In this document: positions 32,300 to 43,359 of the stretch, piece after piece
Position numbering within the stretch: position 1 is the first letter of the stretch
Layout: every line of letters starts with the position of its first letter
Assembly (NCBI RefSeq): GCF_002234675.1
Contig: NC_019876.2
Location: 19,935,999-19,999,998 of the forward strand
DNA length: 64,000 nucleotides
Direction: 5' to 3'
Origin: Oryzias latipes
Taxonomy: Eukaryota > Chordata > Actinopteri > Beloniformes > Adrianichthyidae
Made by a program: the position numbers and the translations under genes
The notes under the pieces: generated by a model
What the model was told of the DNA's origin: nothing
Databases searched by the model: none
What the model saw: the letters and a program-made list of their open reading frames with translations, nothing else

Positions 32300-33210
32300 T
32301 TCTAGAGCTGTTTTTATTCAGATGTCCAGCAAGAAAACTTTGATTCAGAAGAGGAAGTAGAGCTCATATCAGAGGAAGATGATAGGGAGGAAGACATTTT
32401 ACAGTACAATAAATCCTCTTTAGAAGAAGACATTTTTGAAGATAAAAGAAAGAATTTAATTTCAAAAAGCTGCAAAACAACCTGGTCTTTGGCTGCATGT
32501 GGAAAACACAGCATGGTGGCAGAAAATGTCATGAGGATGACCCCAGCTGCTCTATCTTATTGTATTGACATTGTCTCAACATTTTACCTATTTATCACAC
32601 CAGCAATTAAAAAAGTAATTCTGGAGATGACTTATTTAAATGTTTTTTGGAAATATGAACCAATCTGGAAAAGGATGGTTGAGACTGACCTGTATGCCTA
32701 CTTGGGCTGCTACCTTTAGTAGTTGTATACAGGTCCTGGGGTGAGGCTGGAGGTAGTTTATAAGATGCAGGGAGCAGAAGATTCAAGATTAATGTATTTG
32801 TCATTGTGATTAATAAACAACAAAACTGCATTAAGTGCATCAACAATCACCCTAATTATTTACAAAGTGTGAAAAGCTCCCATTCACCAAATTAATACCC
32901 AATAAATAAATAACCAAAGTGCAGTACAAAAAACACAATTTTCCATGCCACAATGACACTTAATCTCTTTCACACCTATACGAGACTGCTACAATTTAAT
33001 ACCACTGAGTCCAGACCGGCAAGACGTAGATAAACCTGTAGCCAGATCTCCTGAACAACCTGGGGATACAGCTGCCCCAACTGGTCCAAGTAAGAGGAAG
33101 AGATGTCAGTTTTTCCTGCGAAAGGACTATGAAACACATCATATAACATAATAGGAACATATCTGCAAAAGCAGATTTGCATACTACCTACAAGCACTAA
33201 TTAGTTGACT
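32300..33210 (+). pseudogene. piggyBac transposase, internally deleted
   Basis: Plus-strand frame near 32320-32720: an acidic N-terminus rich in Asp/Glu/Ser, then ENVMRMTPAALSY, then FITPAIKKVILEMTYLN and ETDLYAYLG, the N-terminal part of the DDE_Tnp_1_7 (piggyBac) transposase. The frame breaks at 32717. A second segment near 33010-33200 reads GPSKRKRCQFFLRKDYETHH, then stops, then CKSR, resembling the basic, Cys-rich C-terminus of piggyBac transposases. The catalytic DDD region between them is missing, so the element is dead. A TTAA-flanked MITE lies 320 bp downstream. Confidence 0.65.
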
Positions 33211-33532
33211 GAGTTATGTTGCTTAGTTCTTATGTTCACATTTATATTCTTTCTTAAGCTTTCAAAATAATAAATAACCTATGCAGTAAACAATAATACA
33301 GTTGACTGAATCATAGCAATGAGTGGTGTAATGAATAAATGCAGTATTTCTTCTAGGTGAAGAAGAAAAACATTAATTCACACACTATAAATGACAAGTT
33401 ACTTCTTCAAACAAAATAAGATTTCGTGTTAAAAGATTTTAATGAGCTGCTTATATTAGGGGTTTAATGAAGGCACATCATTTTGACCGGGAGGACACAG
33501 GGTGTAAAAAGAGTATGATGACAACAGGAGAG

Positions 33533-33742
33533 TTAATTGTTCTATCTTAGATGACCCCACCCTTACATTGACGTGTTCTCTCTACCATGACAAAGGTGGA
33601 TAAAGGTGGAAAGATTTCATGTAATCCATGGACACCAGTGAAGATCACAAATCATTGAAGAAAAAAGGTTCAGTGCACTGTCTAGTGGGTCTAGATGACC
33701 CAACTCCCAATGTTGAAGTGCCTAGGATAGCACAAGGGTTAA
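33533..33742 (+). mobile_element. TTAA-flanked MITE, copy 2
   Basis: TTAA at 33533-33536 and 33739-33742. The body (ctatcttagatgaccccacc ... gggtctagatgacccaactc ... gatagcacaaggg) closely matches the other copies. Confidence 0.8.
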
Positions 33743-33899
33743 AATCACATTACAATGTCTACCTCAGTATAACTGTGATAAACACCAAAACATATACTGG
33801 TAATTTACAAAATTCTTAAAAAAAAACAAAAAAAAGGACAAAGATCAGGGGTGTTTAGCAGTAACAATATTTATGATTTGAAGCAATTACATCAACCCA

Positions 33900-35432
33900 G
33901 GAGAATGTTTACCACAGCCAAAAGCATCATGGTGGGGAATAGCTTTATGCTTATCTAAAAAGCTGAAGGAATCTCCAGATTAACATATCCAGCACTTGCC
34001 CTCAATGTTAACGCATCCACATGTAAAACCGTTGATAAAATGCTTTACAAATTTATTTGGAAAAATAAAACTCACTACATTAAAGATAAAGTGCTTTTGA
34101 ACACAATAGACGCAGGAGGACTTAATGTCTTAGATTTCACCACCTTAAACTACACCTTTAAAATCAATTGGATTAAGAAATTTCTTAGCAACCCAGATTC
34201 CTTATGGAATTTTATTCCAAACTATTTATTTTCTAAACTCGGTGGACTCCCTTTTCTTCTCCAATCTAACTATAACATTCAAATGTTGCCCATTAAATTA
34301 GCAAATTTTCACAAACAAATGCTTCTGGCCTGGTCTCTAATCTATAAACATTCATTTTCTCCTCACAGCTTTTATATCTGGAATAATACTAATATTTTGT
34401 ACAAAAATAAATCTTTATTCTTCCCTTACTGGTTTCAAAATAATATACTCTATGTAAATCAACTTTTTAACTCAGGAGGGTGTTTAATGTCATAAAATCA
34501 ATTTTTGACCACTTATAATATTCCAGTTACCCCCAAAGAGTTTGCAATAGTCATGGATGCTATTCCTAAAGGCGTTATAATGTTATTTAAAGGTCTTGTT
34601 CACCCTTTACCCTCACATTCAGTCTCTTTATTTGAAACAAATATTGGTAAGACCTGCTTTACAAGAACATCTACAAGAATTAAAAAAATAAGATCACTGT
34701 TTCAGAAAGATATTGCAGTTGTACCATATGTGACCCACTATTGGAGAAAATTTGCCCCAGATATTGAATGGAAGAAAGTTTGGACTTTGTCCTCTAAATA
34801 TTTTATTTCAAATAAACCCCGGGATGTTTGTTTTAAACTTCTTCACAGATGCTACCCAGCCAAATCCTCACTCCACATAGACATTGATAAAAACTGCTCC
34901 TTCTGTAAATTAGACACTGAAACAATTATACATCTTTTCTGGAAATGCCCCCCAACAGCAATTTTTTGGAAAGACTTCACCTCCTTCGTTCGATGTAAAG
35001 TTTATGAAAAATTTGATTTGGTATACAAGGATGTATTATTTGTTTTTTATAGTGTTAATAATTCACTAAGAAGGGAATACTATTTAATTAACCTTTTGAT
35101 AATACTAGCCAAATTCCACATACATAAATGCAAATTTTCTGAAAAAAAGCCCTTATTCAAACTTTTTATGATTGAGTTAAACCAATATATCAAAGCAATA
35201 AAATATTCTTCCAACCCCAAAGCTATAAGAACGTTTGACACCCTGGAATTTTTTAAATGTACAGAATAGCAACTTGCTGCTTTTTCTGCTCTTATTTATA
35301 ATTTTTTTTTTTTTTCTCTTTTGTTCTTTATGCTCCCCTGGCACATTTTGTTACTCTTTGTTTTGTCTGTGTACTTAAAATTGACTTGAATTTGTATCTT
35401 GTATATCTTCAATAAAGTTAAAAAAAAAAAAA
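33900..35432 (+). mobile_element. L1/Tx1-type LINE, 5'-truncated, second family
   Basis: Ends with cttcaataaagttaaaaaaa, a poly(A) tail behind an AATAAA signal. The coding part (33970-35269) is the 3' half of ORF2. It does not share the G-rich 3' UTR of the other L1 family, so it is a distinct lineage. The 5' boundary is approximate and no TSD is evident. A second A29 run at 35477-35505 lies 44 bp beyond. Confidence 0.8.
33970..35269 (+). pseudogene. LINE ORF2 C-terminal half with one in-frame nonsense codon
   Basis: Continuous plus-strand frame interrupted only by TAA at 34493-34495 (…GGCLMS* then NQFLTTYNIPVTPKEF). Motifs: YPALALNVNAS, MLYKFIWKNKTHYIKDKVLL, AGGLNVLDF (post-RT region), FKLLHRCYPAKSSL, then a C-x2-C-x8-H-x4-C zinc knuckle (CSFCKLDTETIIHLFWKC) and a basic, Phe-rich C-terminus ending at 35269. 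This is the region after RT in L1/Tx1-clade elements. With a single stop and otherwise uninterrupted coding, it is a comparatively recent insertion. Confidence 0.85.
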
Positions 35433-35476
35433 TGTGAATGAAAAGGAGAATAAAGGCTGCAGCGATTGTCTACACC

Positions 35477-35477
35477 C

Positions 35478-35505
<28 letters not shown>
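35477..35505. repeat. A29 homopolymer
   Basis: Uninterrupted A run following 'gtctacaccc'. It may be the tail of a separate retroposed sequence or a slippage expansion. Confidence 0.85.
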
Positions 35506-35508
<3 letters not shown>

Positions 35509-36100
35509 ACATGAACCATTTAGTTTTTACTTGGAATGGATAACAAACAGAAACTCTGAGCCATGTTGCTGCCAGTAAGATATGAAAACGTGGATTACTG
35601 TGCTTTTTAGCGGCTCAGATAGACAATGAAGCACGGCAGCAGCCAATAGGCTAATGCGCTTAGCATCTGCTAACATGCTAACAAAGCGGGCTAAAGTTCT
35701 GCAGAACCTCAAAGCAATGGATTCTAGTTTAGGGACCTGATGGATCAGAGGGATGTGTACAATGCTCTGAAAAAGGCTGACATTGTGGTGATCAGCTTTA
35801 CCAGTTTACTTCCGTGTGTGAGAAGCGTGGCTGCAAAGGTGCTACAGAGCAGATGTAAACAAAGCCCCCTTCTTTGTCACATTAAAGCAACTTTCCTTCG
35901 TTCTGTCATGCTGCCTCATCATCACACTTTATTGTTTCTGGAAAGAATCAGTGTGTGTCCCCCACCCTTTATATTCAAAGCACCATTCAGGCTCCTGAAC
36001 TGTTTAAAAGCACTAGAGAAGCTACATTAATGCTGAAAATAAACAGCATTTTATTTCCCAAATAGAAACTTATTGGTTAAGGCTTATTCATTCTTTGTTT
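35506..36100. other. Unclassified, mixed-composition stretch
   Basis: Contains short frames (a 96-codon plus-strand frame from ATG 35740 beginning MDQRDVYNALKKADIVVISF) but no domain I recognise and no splice context. 'atgctaacaaagcgggctaa' is typical of fish 5'-UTR-like or retroposed text. No function proposed. Confidence 0.25.
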
Positions 36101-36368
36101 TTTCTTACACTTAAATATATATATATATATATTTTTTTAAATCAGACAATGTTGACTGTTCCCTTTCTACATTTTGACTTACCAAAATAAAAGCACTATG
36201 AATTTGCTTTGGTAAACGCAACTTATATATGAGATACAATTGCAGTGCTTAACATTGTTATCATTAAACCAAATTTGACCATTTTATTACAGTGGAAGAC
36301 ATTAAAATTCAGGTTGAGTTTTTTCAAAGTCATATTTAAAAAAGCAGAAAGAAAACATGTTTCAGTAA

Positions 36369-36450
36369 AATATCGGGATACGTATCGTATCGCAGGCCGC
36401 GTATCGGGATACGTATCGTATCGCCAGACTCTTGCCAATACACACCCCTA
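36369..36450 (-). repeat. hAT-type terminus (CTAGGGGTGTGTATTGGCAAG)
   Basis: The reverse complement begins CTAGGGGTGTGTATTGGCAA and continues GTCTGGCGATACGATACG, a terminus of a common fish hAT family. The block 'tatcgggatacgtatcgtat' is present twice in tandem. The other end is not found. Confidence 0.55.
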
Positions 36451-36672
36451 GTTTGGACCAATGGGGTTCAGCTATGGGCCGAATAAGTGAAATGGGAGGG
36501 CTGGAGCAGGAGCAGGGGAATATAAAGTTGGGAGAAGCGCTCTCGTCTCGGCGGGAGACATTCAGGAATTGCTGAATTAATTGTACGGCGTTTGTTGCGG
36601 TCTGCAGTAACCAGAATAAAGAACCTTAAAAGAGGTTAAGTCTCCGTGCCTCAGCGTGGGAAAGATACACTA
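36451..36672 (+). repeat. LTR fragment (R-U5-like end)
   Basis: Has a TATA-like tataaagttggg near 36522, a poly(A) signal aataaag near 36617 and the end 'gtctccgtgcctcagcgtgg' to 'gatacactaca', the order promoter, R, U5 expected of a retroviral-type LTR. No internal coding region is attached. Solo LTR or truncated copy. Confidence 0.55.
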
Positions 36673-36756
36673 CATTATTGTATGGCTCTTTCAAAATTAC
36701 ATTTATAAATATGTGGCGTTTATCGCTCTCTTGGCCAAAAAGGTTCCCGCCCCCTG

Positions 36757-36914
36757 CACTAGACAGTGTGCTGAACCTTTTTTCTTCAGTGATTTGTGAT
36801 CTTCACTGGTGTCCATGGATTACATGAAATCGTTCCACTTTTATCCACCTTTGTCATGGTAGGAAAAACATGTCAATGTAAGGGTGGGGTCATCTAAGAT
36901 AGCACAAGGGTTAA
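36757..36914 (-). mobile_element. TTAA MITE, copy 3 (partial)
   Basis: Starts inside the family consensus (cactagacagtgtgctgaac) and ends at gatagcacaagggttaa (TTAA 36911-36914). The other terminus is missing. Confidence 0.7.
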
Positions 36915-38040
36915 GCTGGATTTAAAGAAAAATAAACGTTCAATGTTTTAGTTCGTCATTTAAAGTATTTATTGTTCATAAATATTATAATAGTATCATA
37001 TAGTTATAATAGTTTTGATGCTTCAAATACAAAGTCACATCCATTTGTCTTATAGAAATCTCATCCACATTATTGAGGTGATGTTACAAATCCATACAGT
37101 CAAAGAAAAAAAGCTAAAATCTGAAAACTTTTCTGTTAAAAAAATGACTGATGATTAATATTTCAGGTTCTTTAAAATAGCCTCTGCTTTGCAGTCATTT
37201 ACTTGGCATCCCTCCCCTTTCCTCCTCCCTTGTCCTCTTCCAGTCTCTCTCCTCCTGATGGCAGAGCAAAATCCATTAAAGCACCTGCCTCCGTCCTCTT
37301 TCTCACTTACATAGCCTGCCTTTTCTTTGTTCCCAGATGAGTCTTTTTAGATCACCACAGAGCATTGCAAACAGAGTTAACCGGGTATTCCTCTGAAATA
37401 GGCAGGCGGTCGTAGACTGGAGGATCTGCCGAATGTGACAGTGTGATTTTCCTCCATACTTGCATTTCTATTTTTATTTTTCTTTGCAGTTTAGATTGGA
37501 AACCTGTTGCATCTATGAAGGCTGACCATAGCAAATACATCCTACATTTATCCTCTACAAGAGAAGACCATTTTCCGGTCGATTTTCTTCTCCACAATTC
37601 CTTTTTTTTTCCAGTCAATTGCTTTGCACGTTTTTTTTAAATGTGCAACATCTCTATTGTGGATTTAATGTTCTTCTGGAACTTACTGTTGAAGGTAATA
37701 CAAAAAAGCTTGTCTCACTAATCATATTCATTTACGTTAGCCACTGTTTGGCTTTTTTGTGCAGGATAGAAAACATATTTTACATGACTGTTTACAGTAG
37801 GGCCATTGTTGAGTTAATGTCTGTAGTATCATACTTGTGGGGCTTTCTTACAAGTATGATGCATAAATATATTGCATAGTTTTTGGGCTGAATTTCTTCC
37901 AACCTATATCTGCAGCTGCAATTTAACAATATTACTAATTTATCGAATCAAATATTTCAACGTGCCAGCATCTAAAATGTAGAAATGTCTTCTCTCAATT
38001 TGCAAATGTCTTCTGTATTTCCAGTAAATCCTCTGTGAAA
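36915..38040. other. Upstream region of the small membrane-protein gene
   Basis: No mobile element recognised. A splice acceptor (cttctgtatttccag) ends at 38024, 16 bp before the ATG, implying a non-coding upstream exon. I cannot place that exon or the promoter. Confidence 0.35.
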
Positions 38041-38095
38041 ATGGCTGCTGTAAGGATCTTCATCAGCTTACTGCTCATTGTAAACTATGCCAAAG
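38041..38095 (+). CDS. Small single-pass membrane protein, coding exon 1 (signal peptide)
   Basis: ATG at 38041 in a good context (gaaaATGG). The exon encodes 18 residues plus one base (MAAVRIFISLLLIVNYAK) and ends at a GTGAG donor (phase 1). It joins the exon at 42015 to give 81 residues. The N-terminus is a typical signal peptide: a short basic n-region (R5), a hydrophobic core (IFISLLLIV) and a small-residue cleavage region around AKA created at the splice junction. I do not recognise the protein. Confidence 0.6.
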
Positions 38096-39880
38096 GTGAG
38101 CAAGCAGTTTGCCCAGCCGCCATGGTAACCAAAGTTGGGGCTTGGCAAACATCCACCCTTCCTGAAAGGTTTTCAAGTTTCTGTTTTCCCTAATAATGAA
38201 AAGAAGTTCATATGGGTGATACATAATTAATTGCATTTGCACAACCAAAAAGAAGACAGAAACTTGCATGTAAGCAACAAGACACAAGCTACATAAAGTA
38301 CATCATGTAACTTGAAAGTGCAAGGTGAACAAGATGTTTTCTGAGGGAGAGGCTTTTAAGACAGATGGAAAATCTTTTTGGTAAATAGAAACAGGGATTT
38401 TTGTTGAGAAGTTCTGCTTTGTTTGGCCCATATGAAGACATTGCGAGATCTGCAAGTAAATGGTTTGTATTTGAGGAAAGTGGTGACTAAGAAAACTCAT
38501 TGAGACAATTAATGAAAATAAAAAATAGAGTTTCTGTCCTGACTGTACATATCTGTAATCTAAAAAAGGCAACCCAAATTCGGAAAAATTTCAGATTTTT
38601 TAAATGAAACAACATTTAAATAAATTGTCTCGTATTTTATTTAGAACAGAACATAAATATACGGGCTAATGCTTAAACTAAGAAATCATTGCAATTCTGC
38701 AACAGGTCTAAATATAATTAGGATGGGGCATTTTTTTACCATGTAGCTCCTCTTTTTTAATCTTCTTTAACCCTTCTTTACAATTTCATTGATTTAATAT
38801 GTTTTTTTTCAGGAAATTCTTGATATCTATCTTTTTGCTGACTATGGTTTCTGGAGGTTTTTCTGGATCAATCAAGTCGTCTGTGAAACATTCACAATAC
38901 ATCCAGTCAAATCCCTAAGTCTTTGACCCCTTACACATAGAGATTTGTCCACAATCTGTTTTCTACAAATCAGAGAGCCTATTTCACCTTTACTTCTGAG
39001 AGAGAACATCTTTTACACATTCCTGATATTGGTGATCATGTTACACGCCTGATATCACTTAATGAGTTGCTACACATTCTCCTAGCTGAATTGTTTTTAA
39101 AACTTTTCCATTTTTAGCCATTTATTTTGCCTGTTCCATCCATTGTGAGACTTGTAACAGGAGTCATATTTTAAAAGGGTCTCTGGCTTTAAACAACTGT
39201 TATCTCGTTTCTCTTGTGAATAGATTAACCAGTCATTTGGTTTAAATGTCTTTTAGTTTTTATTCCAACAGCAAAGAAACATTTGTCAAAATTTCGGATT
39301 CATATAATTTCCTTAGAGATTTTTTTACTCTAGAACTATAGACACTCATGTTTGGTATTTTCTTTTTAACCCTCATTGATCTAGTCAAGGATTTAAATAC
39401 TTTTCAAAACATCAAAAATGTTTTTAAATGTATCATCAGGAAACTTCAAATATTCTTACAAAATTTTCATTGCACCCCATCAGGTGTTTTTTGTGATAAG
39501 TAGCTTTTGTCCTTGAATGTTTTTTCTAAAATGCGTGTTATTTTTATCTTTGCTGCCACCTGGCAAATTTGTTTTTAAAGCTTCCGCAGGGACATTGTAA
39601 AACTAGCAAGAAAGATTTTCATTCTTTGACTTGTAGACCTATATTTCTACCTCAGTAAGCGGTCATGTCGAGAGGGTTTGGGAAAGGTTGGGGAATCAAT
39701 ACCTACCTGAAATTGAAAAAAATGTGTATCAGGATGAGCGTAAGGTGAATTAAAAAACAGATTGTAATTTTGAAAAATAAAAAAGACTAATTGAAAAGGG
39801 TTTTAAACTCAAAAGTACACATTATAAATTTAAAGAAAATGTAAGCATTTTAAGAGTAAACCTAAATGTTTCCTTTTTTT
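38096..39880. other. Intron of the small membrane-protein gene, left part
   Basis: AT-rich, no coding frame or element recognised. The first 200 bp carry an unremarkable GC-rich patch. Confidence 0.4.
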
Positions 39881-39884
39881 CTTT

Positions 39885-40670
39885 CTCCTCAATTTGTCCC
39901 GTCCAACATCTGAGCAAACAGATTAGAGCTGAAGGCCTTTTGTGTTGGACAGTTTTCACTATTACAAAAAGAGGTTATACGTATATCATCGGAAAACAAG
40001 AGTGTGAATTTGTAAAAACCCCTTTTTGTTTTTTTTTATTATTTTTTATTTATTTGTTACATTTAGTTTGTGTGGGGTGGGAGAGGGGGAAAATGTGAGG
40101 GGGGGGGGGGGGTGAAGAGAATAAAAGGGAGAGAGTTGGAGAGAGTGGGGGATACAAGCGCCAATTTGAATAGGTTATTATTTTAAGCTGTGTAACAATT
40201 ATACCGGATCTGCTGGAAAGAAAAATATTACAGCCAAAGGTGAAATTCTGACGGATGAGCGGAAGATGTCTGTCCATCAATACACTGTGGGTTAGGAGGA
40301 GGGATAAAGCAAACAGGGAGCAGTGTGGCAGTGTGCAGGTGGGGGTGGAGATACATGCATGCTGCCAAAGTGAACCGTGTGATCGTAAGGTTAACCAGAT
40401 CCTCCCCAGCCAGACAAGGAATCTCTGCAAGCCAGCCCCGGCACCCGACCCAAGCAGCCCATAGATCACCGCGCAACCACAGCCCCCCCCCACCACCACT
40501 ACTCTCCCCTTTACGATCCTCCTCACTCACCATATTCCTCAACCCCTCATCCCGTATCCCCCCTAATGCCTTACCCACTCTGCAATGGGGAGGGTGAGCC
40601 CCAGTGGGTCACGGCGAGCCAGCCCCCCATGACACCACTCGCTCATGACACCCCCCCAACAGGAAAAGTC
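39885..40670 (-). mobile_element. L1-type LINE 3' end, minus strand, inside the membrane-protein intron
   Basis: Begins with a T-rich run, then the hairpin pair gtccaacatctgagc ... gtgttggac, then 'acccctttttgtttttttt', 'gtgggggtggagatacatgc' and a C-rich body. Same family as the 19.6 kb copy (both share 'ggaggagggat.aagcagacagggag'-type text). The right edge is approximate; no TSD seen. Confidence 0.75.
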
Positions 40671-40679
40671 TGAACTGAA

Positions 40680-42014
40680 GCTGTGAACTGAAGAATAATA
40701 TATGCTGTCCCTGTCTTATAGTAAATAGTAAGAGAAACAAAAAAAATTGAAAATACATTAACAAATTAAATTTAAAAATTGAAAAGTTTGAAATTTTATT
40801 TTTTCTTTAAAAAATATTAATTTCGAATTAACTTTTTCCCCCTCAAATTTTCAATATATCCGGCTTATTTTTTCTTTATTATTTAAGGATTGAATTAAAA
40901 ACAAGTTGGTCCAATCAGAGAGTCTGTCTTTAAATCTTGGCTTTTCTTCTGCTTGATGCAGTTCTCAAAGTCCCCCATAACACATTTTTTTTTAAATAAA
41001 AACTTTCCAAGAGTTTTTTTTTACTTATAATTATGAAGTTCTTCCCACAACCTAAATGTCTTAAAAAGCCATATTTCATGTTTATATGAAGCCTCATTTG
41101 CCTAAATAACCTTTGCACGGGCATGCCAATTGGTGCTGAGCTGAGTAGCTCTGCCCTCAAGGATTGAGGAAGAAAGTGATTATTTGCACTTAATTTGCCA
41201 AACACGTGCAGCCATTCTTAACCATCTGAACTAATCGCCCAACAGTAGCCAGGGCAGGTAGACCCTGGACAGTTTGTCACAAGGCCCACGGAACTGGAGC
41301 AATCCTGATCACTATGTCGGCTCCCGGCCAGATAGAGACCGGCTGTAGGATGGGGAGCCAGATTGCTTGGGTCTCCTGAACTTTAGGATATTTTTCTTAT
41401 TTTCATCGAGGCAATAATTAAAAAGGTCCTCTTGTTTTTTTCTTGTTTTTATTTTTACCCTTTCTTGTTAATGTGGGAGAGCAAGCCGTCAAACTTGATC
41501 AGAAAGAGAACACAAATGCAAAGAACACATTTGGGACCGGGGCAGATCAGGGAGGTTGTGCAATGCGCTACTAGGCCGCTCTGACATCACAACAGCTCAT
41601 TATTCAAACTAAACATTTTTGTGACATTTCCATTGACAGCTACTTGAATGGAAAAATACTCAGAAATGCAAAAATGAAATTACTACGTTTGTTCTCTTTC
41701 ATGAGAAAAATGGCATAAGTACGTGTCAAAAACTCAAAATATTTTTATTTGAGAGGGACTATAAGCTGCTCACAACCCTGCATGGATAATAGCGGAGGTG
41801 TTTGAGTTTTTCTTTTCATTCTTGCCAAAGATCCAAACAAAAAATGCTTACATGCTTCAAAAGCACTTAACATTCTAATGTTCTGACCACAGACTAACTT
41901 TTATTACAAATTTAAAGTGGCTACCAGCATGTTGTTACTCAATCACAATGTTATGATGAAACCTCTTTCTTTGATTAAATTCTTATTTTTCTTCTCTCCC
42001 TTCCTTCCTTTCAG
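40680..42014. other. Intron of the small membrane-protein gene, right part
   Basis: AT-rich with a more mixed block at 41200-41400 of unknown nature. No coding frame recognised. Confidence 0.4.
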
Positions 42015-42205
42015 CCCAGAAATCAAATGAGAACTCCACCTACGTGCTGCTTAGTCCTCAGACCCTGATTAGCTTCCTGCTGTTGGGTTTGACTGTCACT
42101 CTGTCTGGCTGTGTCTACCTATGGATCCTCAGATATGTGTGCGTTGGATGTTGCCAACCAGTTGCAGTCGGCCCAGAATCAGAAGCATTGGCAGTGATGG
42201 TGTGA
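42015..42205 (+). CDS. Small single-pass membrane protein, coding exon 2
   Basis: Acceptor cttcctttcag precedes CCCAGAAATC; the split codon G|CC gives Ala19. The exon encodes 62 further residues and ends at TGA 42203-42205. After the signal peptide there is a very short ectodomain QKSNENSTYVLLSPQ with one N-glycosylation sequon (NST), then a membrane segment (LISFLLLGLTVTLSGCVYLWIL), a juxtamembrane R-Y-V-C-V-G-C-C cluster suited to palmitoylation, and a short acidic tail. Type I topology is inferred. Total 81 residues. The two exons agree in phase over a 3.9 kb intron. It could be a small regulatory membrane peptide. No homologue comes to mind. Confidence 0.6.
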
Positions 42206-42469
42206 ACCTTTTGGATCCTAAAGGGGTGCAACATCACCACCTTTACCATCACAGAAGCAAGATATCCTTCTCTGCACTTGTGAATTACAGAGCTCAGCTT
42301 TTATATAACCAAATGTTTAATATGTTATAAGTCTTGTCACTGCCTGATTTGGAAGGTTTTTTTGTTTTATCAATGAATAGCAAAGAAAAAAGATGCCATG
42401 GTTTAAACTTTGGGGCGTCTATTTTGTGCTTTCATTGAACAGCATCTGGAAACTAGTTTTTTATTTTTA

Positions 42470-43350
42470 TTAATTTTTTTAGCTTGTCCTGTCCAACAGC
42501 TGGGCAGACAGAAGAGAGCTGAAGGCCTGTTGTGTTGGACAATTTTACATTAACAACAGGGGTTAGAAATCTTCTGACAAACCAGAGGTATGTCTGAATA
42601 AACCCCTTTTGTAATCGAGGCCAAACTTTATTCATTTTAATTGTTTTTGAAAATCTTTTGTGTTGGACCGGACGGAAAAGGAAAGGGGGGAAGAAGAGAG
42701 AGGGATGTTAGAGAAGGGGGATAGGGGGGTGATCATAGGAGGGGGGAGGGCGGTAAAATCATAAAGCAGAATAAAGCAACAAGCTACTGGATGTTTATCA
42801 TTACGGTAAGGTTCAGATAGAATACAAATCTCAAAGGGCAGGGCCTGTCCTCACACACACTCAAATGTTATAAACACACCTGTTAGCTGCAAAAATTTCC
42901 ACATGTCAACATGTACACAATACAGATATTGTTCACACATACATACTTATTCCTTCAAGCCAACTAGTGTGATATATTTCATTCAATCATACAAACTATT
43001 AGTGCAAAGGTGAGCCAACACCTGTACTCAGTTGAGTGTTTATGTTCTTCTAAAATGGATGATGGAATGTGAAAAGAAGGAGGGAGAGTGACCAGCCACC
43101 CCCACACCAAGACCCCCACCGGAGCAGCCGCGGCAGCCAGAAGCCCCCAACGCCATGCGGCAGTAGGCAGAGAACAACCGCCCCCCGGGTGACCACGCCC
43201 GCCACCCAGGCCAGGGCCAGCAGGACCGCCACAAGGCCCCCAGAGCCAGAGAGCAGGGAGGCATGGGGGGAAAGAGAGTGCCGCCCCGGCCCAACCAGGA
43301 GAGCAGCCCCCCGCAGCGCCAGCAGGGCCCAACGCCGGGCCCCACCCGAG
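42470..43350 (-). mobile_element. L1-type LINE 3' end, minus strand
   Basis: T-rich start, hairpin pair tgtccaacagctgggca ... tgtgttggaca, then 'ggtatgtctgaataaacccc' and 'gttggaccggacggaaaagg', then the C-rich body to about 43350 ('gccccacccgagagggtgg'). It lies just downstream of the membrane-protein stop codon and may supply part of that gene's 3' UTR. Long Pro/Gly frames here are composition artefacts. Confidence 0.85.
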
Positions 43351-43359
43351 AGGGTGGTT

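Noticed and set aside
35740..36030. 96-codon plus-strand frame starting MDQRDVYNALKKAD
   Set aside because: Real ATG but no homology I can name and no splice sites; likely chance frame.
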